From: Phenylobacterium sp.
GTDB lineage: Bacteria; Pseudomonadota; Alphaproteobacteria; Caulobacterales; Caulobacteraceae
DNA: 64,000 nucleotides
Direction of reading: 5' to 3'
Assembly (NCBI GenBank): GCA_018001015.1
Contig: JAGNIV010000007.1
Location: forward strand, 1-64,000
The translations under genes and the position numbers were made by a program. Below are positions 36,007-45,328 of the stretch, one piece after another (within the stretch, counting starts at the first letter, position 1; the number at the start of each line of letters is the position of its first letter). The notes under the pieces were generated by a model. The model did not search any database, was not told where the DNA came from, and saw only the letters and a list, made by a program, of their open reading frames with translations.

Positions 36007-36789
36007 ATGGAAGGCATGAACACGCCCTCCCGCATGCCCGTGGTCTTCGTCGGCCACGGCTCCCCGATGAACGCCCTGGGCGGCCCCAACGCCGAGGCTT
36101 GGCGTGAGGTGGCCGCCGGCCTGCCGCGCCCCAAGGTCGTCCTGGCGATCTCCGCCCACTGGTGTCTGAGCGAGACGGCGGTGACGGCCATGGCGCAGCC
36201 CAAGACCATCCACGACTTCGGCGGCTTCCCGCAGCCGTTGTTCGACATGCAGTACCCCACACCGGGAGACGCCACCTTGGCCGCGCGCGCCGCCGAGCTG
36301 CTGGCGCCGATCGCCGTGCGCGCCGATCAGGACTGGGGCCTCGATCATGGAACATGGTCGGTCCTGACCCACATGTATCCGGACGCCGACGTCCCCGTCG
36401 TGCAGCTGGCCATGGATCTCAGCCAACCAATGCCCGCTCACTACGGCCTCGGCGCGCGCCTGGCGCCCCTGCGCGACGAGGGCGTGCTGATCCTCGGCTC
36501 CGGAGACGTGGTCCACAACCTGCGCGCCGCCGTCCGGACCGAGAACGCGGCGCCCCTGGACTGGGCCCAGCACTTTCACGACGCCGTGCGGGACCGACTA
36601 TCGGCTGGCGACCACGCCGCCCTGATCGATCCCGCCGGCCTCGGGCCTGAGGCCGGCATGGCGGTCGATGAGCACTACCTGCCGCTACTCTACGTCCTGG
36701 GGGCCACACACCCCGGCGAACCGGTCAGCTTGTTCAACGACCACATCGACCTGGGCTCCATCAGCATGCTGGGCGCCCGGATCGGTTAG
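36007..36789 (+). CDS. LigB-type extradiol dioxygenase (YgiD/DODA-like)
   Basis: 260 residues. Metal ligands of the class III extradiol family are visible: His in GHGSPM, His in ISAHW and the DHGTWSVL segment, plus DEHYLPLLYVLGA near the end. Closest overall to 4,5-DOPA-extradiol-dioxygenase-like proteins (YgiD). The bacterial role is uncertain; catechol or DOPA-like ring cleavage is possible. The start could be ATG 36007 or ATG 36016. Ends 2 bp before the stop of the convergent ettA gene. Confidence 0.88.
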   Translation: MEGMNTPSRMPVVFVGHGSPMNALGGPNAEAWREVAAGLPRPKVVLAISAHWCLSETAVTAMAQPKTIHDFGGFPQPLFDMQYPTPGDATLAARAAELLAPIAVRADQDWGLDHGTWSVLTHMYPDADVPVVQLAMDLSQPMPAHYGLGARLAPLRDEGVLILGSGDVVHNLRAAVRTENAAPLDWAQHFHDAVRDRLSAGDHAALIDPAGLGPEAGMAVDEHYLPLLYVLGATHPGEPVSLFNDHIDLGSISMLGARIG

Positions 36790-36791
36790 CC

Positions 36792-38459
36792 CTAGCGCGC
36801 GAACTTCTGGAACTTCAGGCGGTGCGGGATGAGGCTGTCGGCGCCTAGACGGCGCTTCTTGTCGTCCTCGTAGGCCTCGAAGTTGCCCTCAAACCATTCC
36901 ACGTGGCTGTCGCCCTCGAAGGCCAGGATATGGGTGGCCAGACGGTCCAGGAACCAACGGTCGTGGGAGATGATCACGGCGCAGCCCGCGAACTCCTCCA
37001 GCGCCTCTTCCAGGTTCTGCAGCGTCTCGATGTCCAGGTCGTTGGTGGGCTCATCGAGCAGGATGAGGTTGCCGCCGGTGGTGAGCGTCTTGGCCAGGTG
37101 AACGCGGTTGCGCTCCCCGCCCGACAGCTGGCCGACCTTCTTCTGCTGGTCACCGCCGCGGAAGTTGAACGAGCCCACATAGGAGCGTGTGTTGATCTCC
37201 CGCTTGCCCACGGCCAGCACGTCGAGGCCGCCGGAGATTTCCTGCCAGACGGTCTTGGTGGGATCGAGCGCGTCGCGGCTCTGGTCGACATAGGCCAGCT
37301 TCACGGTCTCGCCGACCCGGAAGGTCCCGGCGTCCGGGGTTTCCTGGCCGGTGATCAGCTTGAACAGGGTCGACTTGCCGGCCCCGTTGGGACCGATCAC
37401 ACCGACGATGCCGTTGGGCGGCAGCTTGAAGGTCAGGCCCTTGAACAGCACCTTTTCGCCATAGGCCTTCTCCAGGTTCTCGACCTCGAGCACCACATTG
37501 CCCAGGCGCGGACCGGGCGGAATCTGGATGGTGGCGGTGGTCTGGGCCAGGCGCGAGGTCTCCTGCTCGCGGACCATCTCGTCATAGGCGGCCAGGCGGG
37601 CCTTGGACTTGGCCTGGCGGGCCTTGGCGCCCGAACGCACCCATTCCAGTTCGCGGGTCATGGCGCGCTGGCGGGCCTCGGACTCCGACTGCTCCTGGAC
37701 GATCCGCTTGGTCTTCTGTTCCAGCCAGCCGGAATAGTTGCCCTCGTAGGGCAGGCCCTTGCCGCGATCGAGTTCCAGGGTCCACTTGGTCACCTGGTCC
37801 AGGAAGTAGCGGTCGTGGGTCACCAGGATGACGCAGCCGGGGAAGGCCTCCAGGTGATGCTGCAGCCAGGCCACGGACTCGGCGTCCAAGTGGTTGGTGG
37901 GTTCGTCCAGCAGCAGCATGTCAGGCTTGCTGAGCAGCAGGCGGGCGAGCGCGATGCGGCGCTTCTCACCACCCGACAGATTGTCCACCGGCCAATCGTT
38001 GGGCGGGCAGCGCAGGGCGTCGGCGGCCATCTCGATCTTGGAGTCGATGTCCCAGATGTCGGCGGCGTCGATCTTCTCCTGGAGGGCGGTCATCTCCTCC
38101 ATGAGCTCATCGGTGTAGTCCTCGCCCAGCTTTGCGGCGACCTCGTTGTAGCGGTCGAAGATCTTCTTCTCTTCGCACCAGGAGATGATGTTGCCCCAGA
38201 CGTTCAGCTGGTCATCAAGGTGCGGCTCCTGCTCCAGGTAGCCCATCTTCACGCCGTCGGCGGCCTTGGCCTCGCCGTTGAACTCCTTGTCCACCCCGGC
38301 CATGATCTTCAGCAGGGTCGATTTGCCCGAGCCGTTGACCCCGACCACGCCGATCTTGGCGTCGGAATAGAACGACAGCCAGATGTTCTCGAACACCTTC
38401 TTGCCGCCGGGGAAGGCCTTGGTCAGGCCCTGCATCTGATAAATGTACTGCTGCGCCAT
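36792..38459 (-). CDS. ettA: ABC-F protein, energy-dependent translational throttle EttA
   Basis: 555 residues, two ABC domains with Walker [10 protein letters not shown] and GPNGAGKST, signatures [11 protein letters not shown] and [11 protein letters not shown], and Walker [11 protein letters not shown] and LLDEPTNDL. The linker contains the arm region typical of EttA, and length and N-terminus ([23 protein letters not shown]) match EttA orthologues. It binds the ribosomal E site and gates translation by ATP/ADP ratio. Monocistronic. Confidence 0.96.
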   Translation of the reverse strand: MAQQYIYQMQGLTKAFPGGKKVFENIWLSFYSDAKIGVVGVNGSGKSTLLKIMAGVDKEFNGEAKAADGVKMGYLEQEPHLDDQLNVWGNIISWCEEKKIFDRYNEVAAKLGEDYTDELMEEMTALQEKIDAADIWDIDSKIEMAADALRCPPNDWPVDNLSGGEKRRIALARLLLSKPDMLLLDEPTNHLDAESVAWLQHHLEAFPGCVILVTHDRYFLDQVTKWTLELDRGKGLPYEGNYSGWLEQKTKRIVQEQSESEARQRAMTRELEWVRSGAKARQAKSKARLAAYDEMVREQETSRLAQTTATIQIPPGPRLGNVVLEVENLEKAYGEKVLFKGLTFKLPPNGIVGVIGPNGAGKSTLFKLITGQETPDAGTFRVGETVKLAYVDQSRDALDPTKTVWQEISGGLDVLAVGKREINTRSYVGSFNFRGGDQQKKVGQLSGGERNRVHLAKTLTTGGNLILLDEPTNDLDIETLQNLEEALEEFAGCAVIISHDRWFLDRLATHILAFEGDSHVEWFEGNFEAYEDDKKRRLGADSLIPHRLKFQKFAR

Positions 38460-38672
38460 GGGGCGTCCGCGCTCGCTCTTCGAAAGAGGGGAATTCGGGT
38501 GCGGAGATAGCGGTCAGGGGCGTCTTGCGCAACGTCGGCGCGGCGCGGGACCGAAATCGCAGCCTCTATCGGGCTCAAAAGAGTCGGCGCGACGCCCGCA
38601 GACCGCGCCGCGGGGAAAGCTTGGCCCGGTCGGCGTATGAATGCCTGATGGGCCGCACCCGTAATCCCTGAG

Positions 38673-38700
38673 GGAACACTTTCCCAGGCCCGCGCGTAGA
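38673..38700 (+). promoter_or_regulatory. EcfG-like promoter of csbD
   Basis: GGAAC (38673-38677) and CGTA (38695-38698) with a 17-bp spacer, 50 bp before the csbD ATG. The rest of the 290-bp gene-free stretch between ettA and csbD shows nothing else I can name. Confidence 0.65.
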
Positions 38701-38749
38701 GAACGGCGACGGGCGCTCCCTCGCGCCGCTGCATTCAGTAGGAGATCCC

Positions 38750-38932
38750 ATGCACAAGGATATCGCCAAGGGCGCCGCCAAGGACGCCTCCGGTTCCATC
38801 AAGGAAGCCGCCGGCAAGCTTACGGGCAATGAGCGCCTAGAGGCCGAGGGCGTCGGTGAGCGCGCCGCCGGCAAGCTTCAAAAGGGTGTCGGGCATCTCA
38901 AGGAGGCCGCTCGCGACGCCTTGAAGAACTAA
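38750..38932 (+). CDS. csbD: CsbD-family stress protein
   Basis: 60 residues, the classical length. MHKDIAKGAAKDASGSIKEAAGKLTGNERLEAEG is the CsbD motif pair (KGAAKDxxGSIKEAxGKLTGNExLxAEG), with a helix-turn-helix-like repeat afterwards. Members are abundant, hydrophilic stress-induced proteins of unknown mechanism. AGGAG lies 6-8 nt before the ATG. An EcfG-like promoter upstream fits general-stress control. Confidence 0.93.
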   Translation: MHKDIAKGAAKDASGSIKEAAGKLTGNERLEAEGVGERAAGKLQKGVGHLKEAARDALKN

Positions 38933-38994
38933 GCCGACAGCCCATCTGATAAACAGCTTCCGCCCCCTCCCCCGGGATCGACGGAACTGGTGGC

Positions 38995-39022
38995 AAGGCC
39001 GCGCTCAATAGGGCGCGGCCTT
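38995..39022 (+). terminator. Hairpin terminator after csbD
   Basis: AAGGCCGCGC (38995-39004) pairs perfectly with GCGCGGCCTT (39013-39022), 8-nt loop. Only a weak T-rich stretch (CGTCGTTT) follows. Confidence 0.6.
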
Positions 39023-39072
39023 CGTCGTTTGGTCGGAGGTCCGGCTGCACTCCGCTCACCGGCCTTCGATCT

Positions 39073-40539
39073 TCAGTAGCTCGGCGCGCCCATCATCAGC
39101 GGGGCGTTGGAGTAGCCGCCCGAGGGATAGGGCTGCGGCGGCGGCGGAGGGCGGCCGAACCGCGACTTGCGCGGCGGGACTGGCGGGCGGGCGGTCGGCG
39201 CGCCGTCTCGCGCGTAACCGCGCTCGTAACCATCGATCTCCCAGCCATAGCGGCCCGCGGCGTCGAAGCCGCTCTCGTCAGTGATCGCCCTGGGCGCCTC
39301 GATCATGGGGCGGCAGTAGACGCCGGGCGGCATCCGGTAGTTACAGCCCTGTGAAGAATAGACGTAGTTGGGCTCGGTCACCGGTTCGACACCGCGCTCA
39401 TAATTCACGCCGGCGCCGATGAAGCGGTTGCCGCCGACCTCGGGGCGTCCTCCCGCGAAATAGGCGCCGTATTCGTCCGCGGCGATGGCGTTCTGGCGCA
39501 CACGCACCTTGCCGTAATCTGAAAGCACGCCGCGGCGCACGCGGATGATGCGGTTTCGGGTTAGCTCCACCTCGGCGCCGCGGTCAACATAGACCCCGGT
39601 GATCCAGTTGCGGATGACGCTGTTGGCGATCAGCAGGCTGCCGGCGCCGCTGCGCTGATCGCGCACGGTGATGGCCGTGGAGCCTGGCAGGCCGGGGCCG
39701 GGCGAGATCACGCCAACCTGCACCAGGCGGCTTTGGCCAGGCGCCGGAGTGATGTCGAGGCCACGCACGTCGGCGCTGATCTTCGACTGCAGGATGTCCA
39801 CCGCAGCGCCATCGGCGAGGATGGCGGCGTCATTGGTGCGCGCCTCGACGAGGCTGTTGCGCATGATCAGGCTGCCGCCCTGGACGAAGATCGCCGAGGC
39901 GTCGCCCTGGTAACGGAGTGAGGAACGGATCAGCGCCACATCGGCGTCCTGCGCCTCGATGCAGGCGCTGCGGCCCCCTTGGTTGGCCTCGATCACCAGG
40001 TCGCGAATCTCCACGCCCTTCACGCCCGGCGCGATGCGGATGCATGGCGAACCGTCGGGCGGGCTCAGCTTGGCCACGCCGGAACCGACATTCCCGAAGG
40101 CCGGAGGGCCCTCACCGGCGATGATCACCGGATGGTCGATCTCCAGAGTCTCGCGGCAGACCCCGCCGCGCGAGCGGATATAGAGCACGCCGTTGTCGGC
40201 CAGGTTGTAGATGGCGTCGGACAGGGGCGTGGGGCCCCTATTGGGGTCTGCGCAGTCGACGGTGATGGAGTCCAGGTACATCGGCGGACGTGGGCCGGAC
40301 GGATAGCCGGGGCGATATCCGCCCGGAGCATAGCCGCTGTTGCCGCGACGCGGCTTCCAGGCGCCCGGGCGATAGGTATGTCGCAGGGGCGGGGCGAGCA
40401 GGATGCCGAAGTTCGGCCGGATCTGCTGATCGATCTTGGCGTCAGGCAGGGCCTGGGCCTCGCCGGCCACACCGAGGCACAGGATGCAGGCCGCGGCGGC
40501 GCCAAGGCCCGCCAGGCGGCGAAGGGCGATTGCGATCAC
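39073..40539 (-). CDS. Secreted right-handed beta-helix protein
   Basis: 488 residues. A signal peptide (about 1-30, ending ...GEAQA) is followed by a Pro/Gly/Tyr-rich stretch to about residue 95, then a pectate-lyase-like parallel beta-helix (about 95-380; recurrent V-x-I/L and N-x-I patterns such as LIANSVIRNW, ELTRNRIIRVRRG). The tail is Pro-rich (KSRFGRPPPPPQPYPSGGY). It probably folds in the periplasm or on the surface, binding or processing a glycan; catalytic residues are not evident. It overlaps the Sel1 lipoprotein gene upstream by 4 bp, so they are coupled. Confidence 0.8.
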   Translation of the reverse strand: MIAIALRRLAGLGAAAACILCLGVAGEAQALPDAKIDQQIRPNFGILLAPPLRHTYRPGAWKPRRGNSGYAPGGYRPGYPSGPRPPMYLDSITVDCADPNRGPTPLSDAIYNLADNGVLYIRSRGGVCRETLEIDHPVIIAGEGPPAFGNVGSGVAKLSPPDGSPCIRIAPGVKGVEIRDLVIEANQGGRSACIEAQDADVALIRSSLRYQGDASAIFVQGGSLIMRNSLVEARTNDAAILADGAAVDILQSKISADVRGLDITPAPGQSRLVQVGVISPGPGLPGSTAITVRDQRSGAGSLLIANSVIRNWITGVYVDRGAEVELTRNRIIRVRRGVLSDYGKVRVRQNAIAADEYGAYFAGGRPEVGGNRFIGAGVNYERGVEPVTEPNYVYSSQGCNYRMPPGVYCRPMIEAPRAITDESGFDAAGRYGWEIDGYERGYARDGAPTARPPVPPRKSRFGRPPPPPQPYPSGGYSNAPLMMGAPSY

Positions 40540-41999
40540 CGGTAGGTTCCTTCTGTGGGACGGCGCGGGGTGCGCGCCACCTGAGCCAGGACTTCGCGCA
40601 GGCGCTGGGCCGACGGCTTGAAGCCCGCGAGGGCGCCGTCGATCTGGTAGGAGACCGCCGCGGCCTTGTCCTGATCGGCCACGCCGGAAACCCCGAGCGA
40701 GAAATAGGTCGACATGGCGTACTTGGCCTCAGCGCTGCCCTGCCGGTCGGCCTCCGCGAACCAGTGGAAGGCGCGCGCATAGTCCCGCGCCACCCCCACA
40801 CCTTCGGCATACATCACCGCCAAGGCCAACTGTGACCGCGATGAGCCGTTCACCGCCGCGTACTGGATGGCGCGCACCTTTTCCAACGCGGTGAACACCC
40901 CGGTGGTGGGGCGTCCCAGCATGGCCTGGAAGGTCTGGACATCGCCGGGCGAGAGCTGGCTTAGCGAGGAGACAGGTTGCGGGATCACCCGCAGATAGGC
41001 CAGGGCCGCGCCGGTGTGCTGGAAGGGCAGTTCATCGATACGCGCCAGGGCCACACCCTCGGTTTCGCCCAGGGTGGCGGCCTCGTCGGAATGGGGCACG
41101 CCGCTGTCAGGCGCCTGGGGCGGATAGAACTCGTATGGAGGCACCCAGCGCCGCGCCTTGGCCTCGGCGTCAGACCCCAGGGAAGCGCGCTCGGCAGAAG
41201 ACTTCTCGAAGTCCTTCAGCATCACATAGCCCGCGACGTCGCCGTCTTGGGCGGCCAGATAGTTGTACAGATAGACGTCGACGTCGTTGCGGGTGAACAA
41301 GGTCGCGGCGGCCGGCGGCTTGACCTGGTTCAGGTCGCGGGCATCCACCGGCGAGGCCTCGGATGGATCCCCGAACGGACCGAAGGCGACGTCGTGCAGG
41401 CGCGCCAGGGTGCGGAAGCCCGCGGCGCCCTGACTGGACAGCACGTAGATAACCCGGTCACGCACCTGCTGGCGCTCGTCCGAACTCATGCGGTCGAGCA
41501 TGCGGTCGAGGGCCAGATAGGCGCCCCGACGTTCCGCCGCGCGGCAGTCGTTGAGCTTGTTGCCCGCGCCGCCACGGCTGCCCTTCTTGGGGTCGACGCC
41601 GGCGATGATCGGCGCGTAGCCGTCGGGGTTCGACAGCGCCATCTCGTACCAGACGGCGGACTCCACGGGATCGGCCAGGTTCTTCTCCTGGGCGTCGCGC
41701 CCGGAATAGCGTCGAGCCAGGTCGATCTGGGCGAAGAAGTCACCCTGGAATCCCTGACGCCGAAGGGCGCGGATCTCCTGCTCCTGGGCGTTGAATTGCG
41801 GTTGCACGCCGATGGCCGCCTGAGGGCGTGGGCAGGCTGGCCCGCCCACGGCAAGTCCGCCGCCTCGGCCGCCGCCGCCAGAACTGTCTTTGGGCTGGCA
41901 GCCGCCGCTCAACGGAATGATGGCGGCCAGGACCGCCAATGTAAGGCCCCCACGAACGATGCGACGTACGCCGAGGGCTACTTCATGGAAAATGGCCAT
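40536..41999 (-). CDS. Sel1-like-repeat lipoprotein
   Basis: 487 residues. The start carries a charged N-region, a hydrophobic core, and a lipobox at GGC (about residue 34). Sel1-like repeats are visible: A-Q-I-D-L-A-R-R-Y near residue 90, and clearer copies A-L-A-V-M-Y-A-E-G-V-G-V-A-R-D-Y near residue 400. Sel1 repeats build superhelical protein-binding surfaces. It is the first gene of the operon with the beta-helix protein, suggesting a joint envelope or export role. A CtrA-like half-site occurs upstream (42017). Confidence 0.8.
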   Translation of the reverse strand: MAIFHEVALGVRRIVRGGLTLAVLAAIIPLSGGCQPKDSSGGGGRGGGLAVGGPACPRPQAAIGVQPQFNAQEQEIRALRRQGFQGDFFAQIDLARRYSGRDAQEKNLADPVESAVWYEMALSNPDGYAPIIAGVDPKKGSRGGAGNKLNDCRAAERRGAYLALDRMLDRMSSDERQQVRDRVIYVLSSQGAAGFRTLARLHDVAFGPFGDPSEASPVDARDLNQVKPPAAATLFTRNDVDVYLYNYLAAQDGDVAGYVMLKDFEKSSAERASLGSDAEAKARRWVPPYEFYPPQAPDSGVPHSDEAATLGETEGVALARIDELPFQHTGAALAYLRVIPQPVSSLSQLSPGDVQTFQAMLGRPTTGVFTALEKVRAIQYAAVNGSSRSQLALAVMYAEGVGVARDYARAFHWFAEADRQGSAEAKYAMSTYFSLGVSGVADQDKAAAVSYQIDGALAGFKPSAQRLREVLAQVARTPRRPTEGTYR

Positions 42000-42016
42000 G
42001 CGCTCCCCCTTAAGCG

Positions 42017-42024
42017 TTAACCAT
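42017..42024. promoter_or_regulatory. CtrA-like half-site TTAACCAT
   Basis: TTAACCAT (42017-42024) is followed after 2 bp by TTGAAC. This resembles a degenerate CtrA box (TTAA-N7-TTAAC) but has a 6-bp spacer to TTGA. It sits 18 bp upstream of the Sel1 lipoprotein start. Confidence 0.3.
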
Positions 42025-42097
42025 AGTTGAACTGTTCACTAGCGTCCCGCACCCACCCCCTGTCAAGCTTGGGTCGCTCAACTCTCAAACTCCCAAG

Positions 42098-42116
42098 ACT
42101 CGCCTGAATGGCGAGT
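42098..42116. other. Hairpin in divergent promoter region
   Basis: ACTCGCC-TGAAT-GGCGAGT, a 7-bp stem between the divergent Sel1 and VWA genes; contains a GACTC (CcrM) site at its edge. May be an operator. Confidence 0.35.
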
Positions 42117-42216
42117 GAACAACGTCGCCTTCGCCGAGCCCCCTGTTCGTCGCGTTTTCGCCTCAGATGGCGCGCCAAGCTGCGCTTTGAGGGACTTATT
42201 CGGAGCGCTGAGAACG

Positions 42217-44004
42217 ATGGCCGCTATACGGAACTTAAGTCGCGTCTCGCTTTGCTTGCTTACCGTTGTGGCATCCGGGGCCGCGCCAGCCACCCCCATG
42301 GCCGCCCCGGCGAATCGGGACGGCGCCCCGACCCCCACCGCCTGCGAGGCCCTCGGCTTCCCGAAGGCCGATCATCGCCGGGATTCCTACAGCCGCCGCG
42401 GCCGCATGGTGGGCGGCGCCATGTACGCGCCGCCGGCCATGGCCATGCCGCCCCCGCCAGCCCCGCCACCCGCGCCCTATCCCGCCACCAGGGCGAGCCC
42501 CATGCAGGAGATGGTCGTGACCGGCTCGGTTCGGTCGGCTCAGGTCATGCCCAGTCCCAGGCCCGGCGACATCAATACCGAGCGCTACCCTCACGCCCAG
42601 GCCAACCCCATCAAGCTGACGGCTCAAGAGCCGGTGTCCACCTTCTCTGTGGATGTGGACACGGCCGCCTATGCGAATGTCCGACGCTTCCTGAACGACG
42701 GCCAGAGTCCGCCTCGCGACGCCGTCCGGGTCGAGGAGCTGATCAACTACTTCGACTACGGCTACGCCAAACCCTCCGAGGCCCAGGTCCCATTCAAGCC
42801 TTTTGTCGCGGTGACCCCCTCCCCGTGGTCCGCCGACCGGCAGATCGTTCATATCGGCCTGCAGGGCTACGACATCCCTCGCACCCAGCAGCCGCCCCTC
42901 AATCTGGTGTTCCTGATCGACACCTCAGGCTCGATGTCGGACGAGGCCAAGCTGCCGCTCGCCCGCAAGGCCCTGAACCTGCTGGTGGACCAGTTACGCC
43001 CCCAGGACCGGGTGTCGATGGTGGCCTATGCCGGCTCGGCGGGCGCGGTGCTGCCGCCCACCAGCGGACGCGAGAAACTGAAGATGCGCTGCGCCCTCGG
43101 CGCCCTGGAATCCGGCGGCTCGACCGCCGGCGGCCAGGGGCTGGCTCTGGCCTATGACCTGGCGGTGCAGAACTTCGATCCGAAGGCGGTCAACCGGGTG
43201 ATCCTGATGACGGACGGCGACTTCAATGTCGGCGTCGCCGACCCTGAGAAACTCACCGACTTCGTGGCCGCCAAGCGCAAGACCGGCGTCTACCTCTCGG
43301 TCTATGGCCTGGGCGAGGGCAACTACAACGACACCCTCATGCAGGCCCTGGCTCAGAACGGCAACGGGACCGCAGGCTACATCGACACCCTGAACGAGGC
43401 GCGCAAAAGCTTCCGCGACGACTTCTCCGGCTCGCTGTTCCCCATCGCCGATGACGTGAAGATCCAGGTGGAATTCAACCCCAGGGCCGTCAGCGAGTAC
43501 CGGCTGATCGGCTACGAGACACGGCTGCTGAACCGCGAAGACTTCAACAACGACCGCGTGGACGCCGGCGAGGTGGGCTCGGGATCCTCGGTCACCGCCC
43601 TCTATGAGGTGACCCCGGCCGGGGCGCGGCCGTCCAGCGACCCCCTTCGCTATGGCGCTCCGGCTGCTCGCGCCGCGGCCGGCGGCGAGATCGCTTTCCT
43701 GAAGGTGCGCTACAAGCTGCCGGGCGATCAGGCCTCCAGGCTGATCGAGCGGCCGATCGGGGCCAACGACACCTACGCCCAGGTTGCAGACGCGCCTGAG
43801 TCGACGCGCTGGGCGCTCGCCGTGGCCGGCTTTGGCCAAAAGCTGCGCGGCGATCCCTGGCTGTCGCCTGGCTTCGGCTGGAAGGCGGTGGGCGACCTCG
43901 CCCAGACGGCCCGCGGGTCCGACCTCTACGGGCTCAGAGCGGAGTTCGTGCAATTGGCCCGCGCGGCCGGCGAGACAAGAACCGTCAACGAATCGGGAAA
44001 CTAG
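42217..44004 (+). CDS. VWA-domain protein of the YfbK type
   Basis: 595 residues starting MAAIRNLSRVSLCLLTVVASG, a probable Sec signal peptide. A Pro/Met-rich linker follows (about 60-90), then a TonB-receptor-like VVTGS tract (about residue 100). After it come the YfbK N-terminal domain (TFSVDVDTAAYANVRRFLNDGQ), a von Willebrand A domain with the MIDAS motif DTSGSMSD, and a C-terminal DUF3520-like region. Predicted secreted or periplasmic metal-binding adhesion module. ATG at 42217 follows GGAGCGCTGAGAAC; the 629-residue frame lacks a signal at its start. Confidence 0.87.
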   Translation: MAAIRNLSRVSLCLLTVVASGAAPATPMAAPANRDGAPTPTACEALGFPKADHRRDSYSRRGRMVGGAMYAPPAMAMPPPPAPPPAPYPATRASPMQEMVVTGSVRSAQVMPSPRPGDINTERYPHAQANPIKLTAQEPVSTFSVDVDTAAYANVRRFLNDGQSPPRDAVRVEELINYFDYGYAKPSEAQVPFKPFVAVTPSPWSADRQIVHIGLQGYDIPRTQQPPLNLVFLIDTSGSMSDEAKLPLARKALNLLVDQLRPQDRVSMVAYAGSAGAVLPPTSGREKLKMRCALGALESGGSTAGGQGLALAYDLAVQNFDPKAVNRVILMTDGDFNVGVADPEKLTDFVAAKRKTGVYLSVYGLGEGNYNDTLMQALAQNGNGTAGYIDTLNEARKSFRDDFSGSLFPIADDVKIQVEFNPRAVSEYRLIGYETRLLNREDFNNDRVDAGEVGSGSSVTALYEVTPAGARPSSDPLRYGAPAARAAAGGEIAFLKVRYKLPGDQASRLIERPIGANDTYAQVADAPESTRWALAVAGFGQKLRGDPWLSPGFGWKAVGDLAQTARGSDLYGLRAEFVQLARAAGETRTVNESGN

Positions 44005-44107
44005 GACTGGCGCACGGAGTTCGCTTTTCGACACGGGGCGCGGCCGCAACAAACGGTCGCGCCGTTCGTTGCCTGAGGAGAACCCATCTCAAGACAAGGG
44101 CGCTCGC

Positions 44108-45328
44108 TTGTACGACGTCACCGCTCCAGACCAGGACAATCTGATCCGCTTGGATCCTTCCGAGGCGCCCTATTTCGGCGCGCCAGGCCGCGTGGGCTTC
44201 CACCTGATCGACACCACCATGATGTACGCGCCACGCTCCGGCGGGGTGAAGCGGTACCTGGGCGCAAAGCAGGCGTGGCTCGCCAAGCGCCGCCCCGACG
44301 TCCGCCACACCCTGGTGACACCGGGCGCGACGACCGGGATGGTCGAACCCGGCGTCGTCACCGTCGGCGCCGCGCGCCTGCCCTTTGGCGACGGCTACCG
44401 CATGCCCGCCAGCACGGCGAAGTGGGAGACCGTGTTGCGTATGCTGGCGCCCGACATCATCGAGGCTGGTGACATCTTTGTGCCCGGTCATGCCGCCCTC
44501 GACGCGGGCGAGGCGCTGGGCGTGCCGGTCGTCGGCTTCTGCCACACCGACGCCGCGGCGCTCGCGGCGCTGCACTTCGGCGACTGGGCGAAAGCCCCGG
44601 CCATGAAGCGCTGGGCAGAGGTCTATCAGCGCTTCGACCGCGTGGTGGCGCCCAGCCGCCACATGGCCCTGCGTCTAGCCGACGCGGGCGTGGACAAGGT
44701 GAGCGTCCAGATGCTGGGGGTCGATACTGAGCTCTTCCATCCCCGCCGGGCCGATCCCGGCGCCCTGCGCAAGCGCCTGGGCCTGCCGTGGAACGCCCGG
44801 ATCCTGGTCTTCGCGGGTCGGCCGGCGCGGGAGAAGAACATCGAATCCATCGTTTGCGCCGTGGAGCGCCTGGGCGACCCCTACCATCTGATCCTGGTGG
44901 GGGCAGGCAAGGACGTGCGCATCTCCCCCCAGGTCATCAGCCTGGACTACGAGTCAGACCCCGTGGCCCTGGCGACCCTGATCGCCAGCTGCGACGCCTG
45001 CGTCCACGCCAATGAGAACGAGCCCTTCGGCCTTGTGGTGCTTGAAGCCCTCGCCGCCGGACTGCCGGTGGTAGGGCCCTCACGCGGCGGCGTATCGGAG
45101 CTGATCGACAACGAGATCGGCCAGCTGGCTCAAGACGTCGATCCCGGCGGTCTCGCCGAAGCCATTGAGGCCCTGTTCGCCCGCGACCTAGGGGCGCTGT
45201 CGGCGGCCGCCCGCGCCCGCGCCGAGCTGAGCCACAGCTGGGAGCGGACCTTCGAAGGCCTCACCAGGCTCTATGGCGAACTGGTGATGACCTCCGCGGC
45301 GCCCCAACCCCTCGCCTGGCGCGCCTAA
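44108..45328 (+). CDS. GT4-family glycosyltransferase
   Basis: About 406 residues. An N-terminal Rossmann half contains MMYAPRSGGVKRYLGAKQAWL, and the C-terminal half has the nucleotide-sugar motif E-x7-E as E-P-F-G-L-V-V-L-E-A-L-A-A-G-L-P. This is a retaining GT-B glycosyltransferase; acceptor unknown. Start taken as TTG at 44108, with GAGGAGAA some distance upstream; a somewhat different start is possible because the frame is open much further left. The stop overlaps the convergent acyl-CoA dehydrogenase stop. Confidence 0.85.
   Translation: MYDVTAPDQDNLIRLDPSEAPYFGAPGRVGFHLIDTTMMYAPRSGGVKRYLGAKQAWLAKRRPDVRHTLVTPGATTGMVEPGVVTVGAARLPFGDGYRMPASTAKWETVLRMLAPDIIEAGDIFVPGHAALDAGEALGVPVVGFCHTDAAALAALHFGDWAKAPAMKRWAEVYQRFDRVVAPSRHMALRLADAGVDKVSVQMLGVDTELFHPRRADPGALRKRLGLPWNARILVFAGRPAREKNIESIVCAVERLGDPYHLILVGAGKDVRISPQVISLDYESDPVALATLIASCDACVHANENEPFGLVVLEALAAGLPVVGPSRGGVSELIDNEIGQLAQDVDPGGLAEAIEALFARDLGALSAAARARAELSHSWERTFEGLTRLYGELVMTSAAPQPLAWRA

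Noticed and set aside
36903-38510. 535-codon frame opposite ettA
   Set aside because: Antisense to a clear EttA gene, low-complexity composition and no family features.
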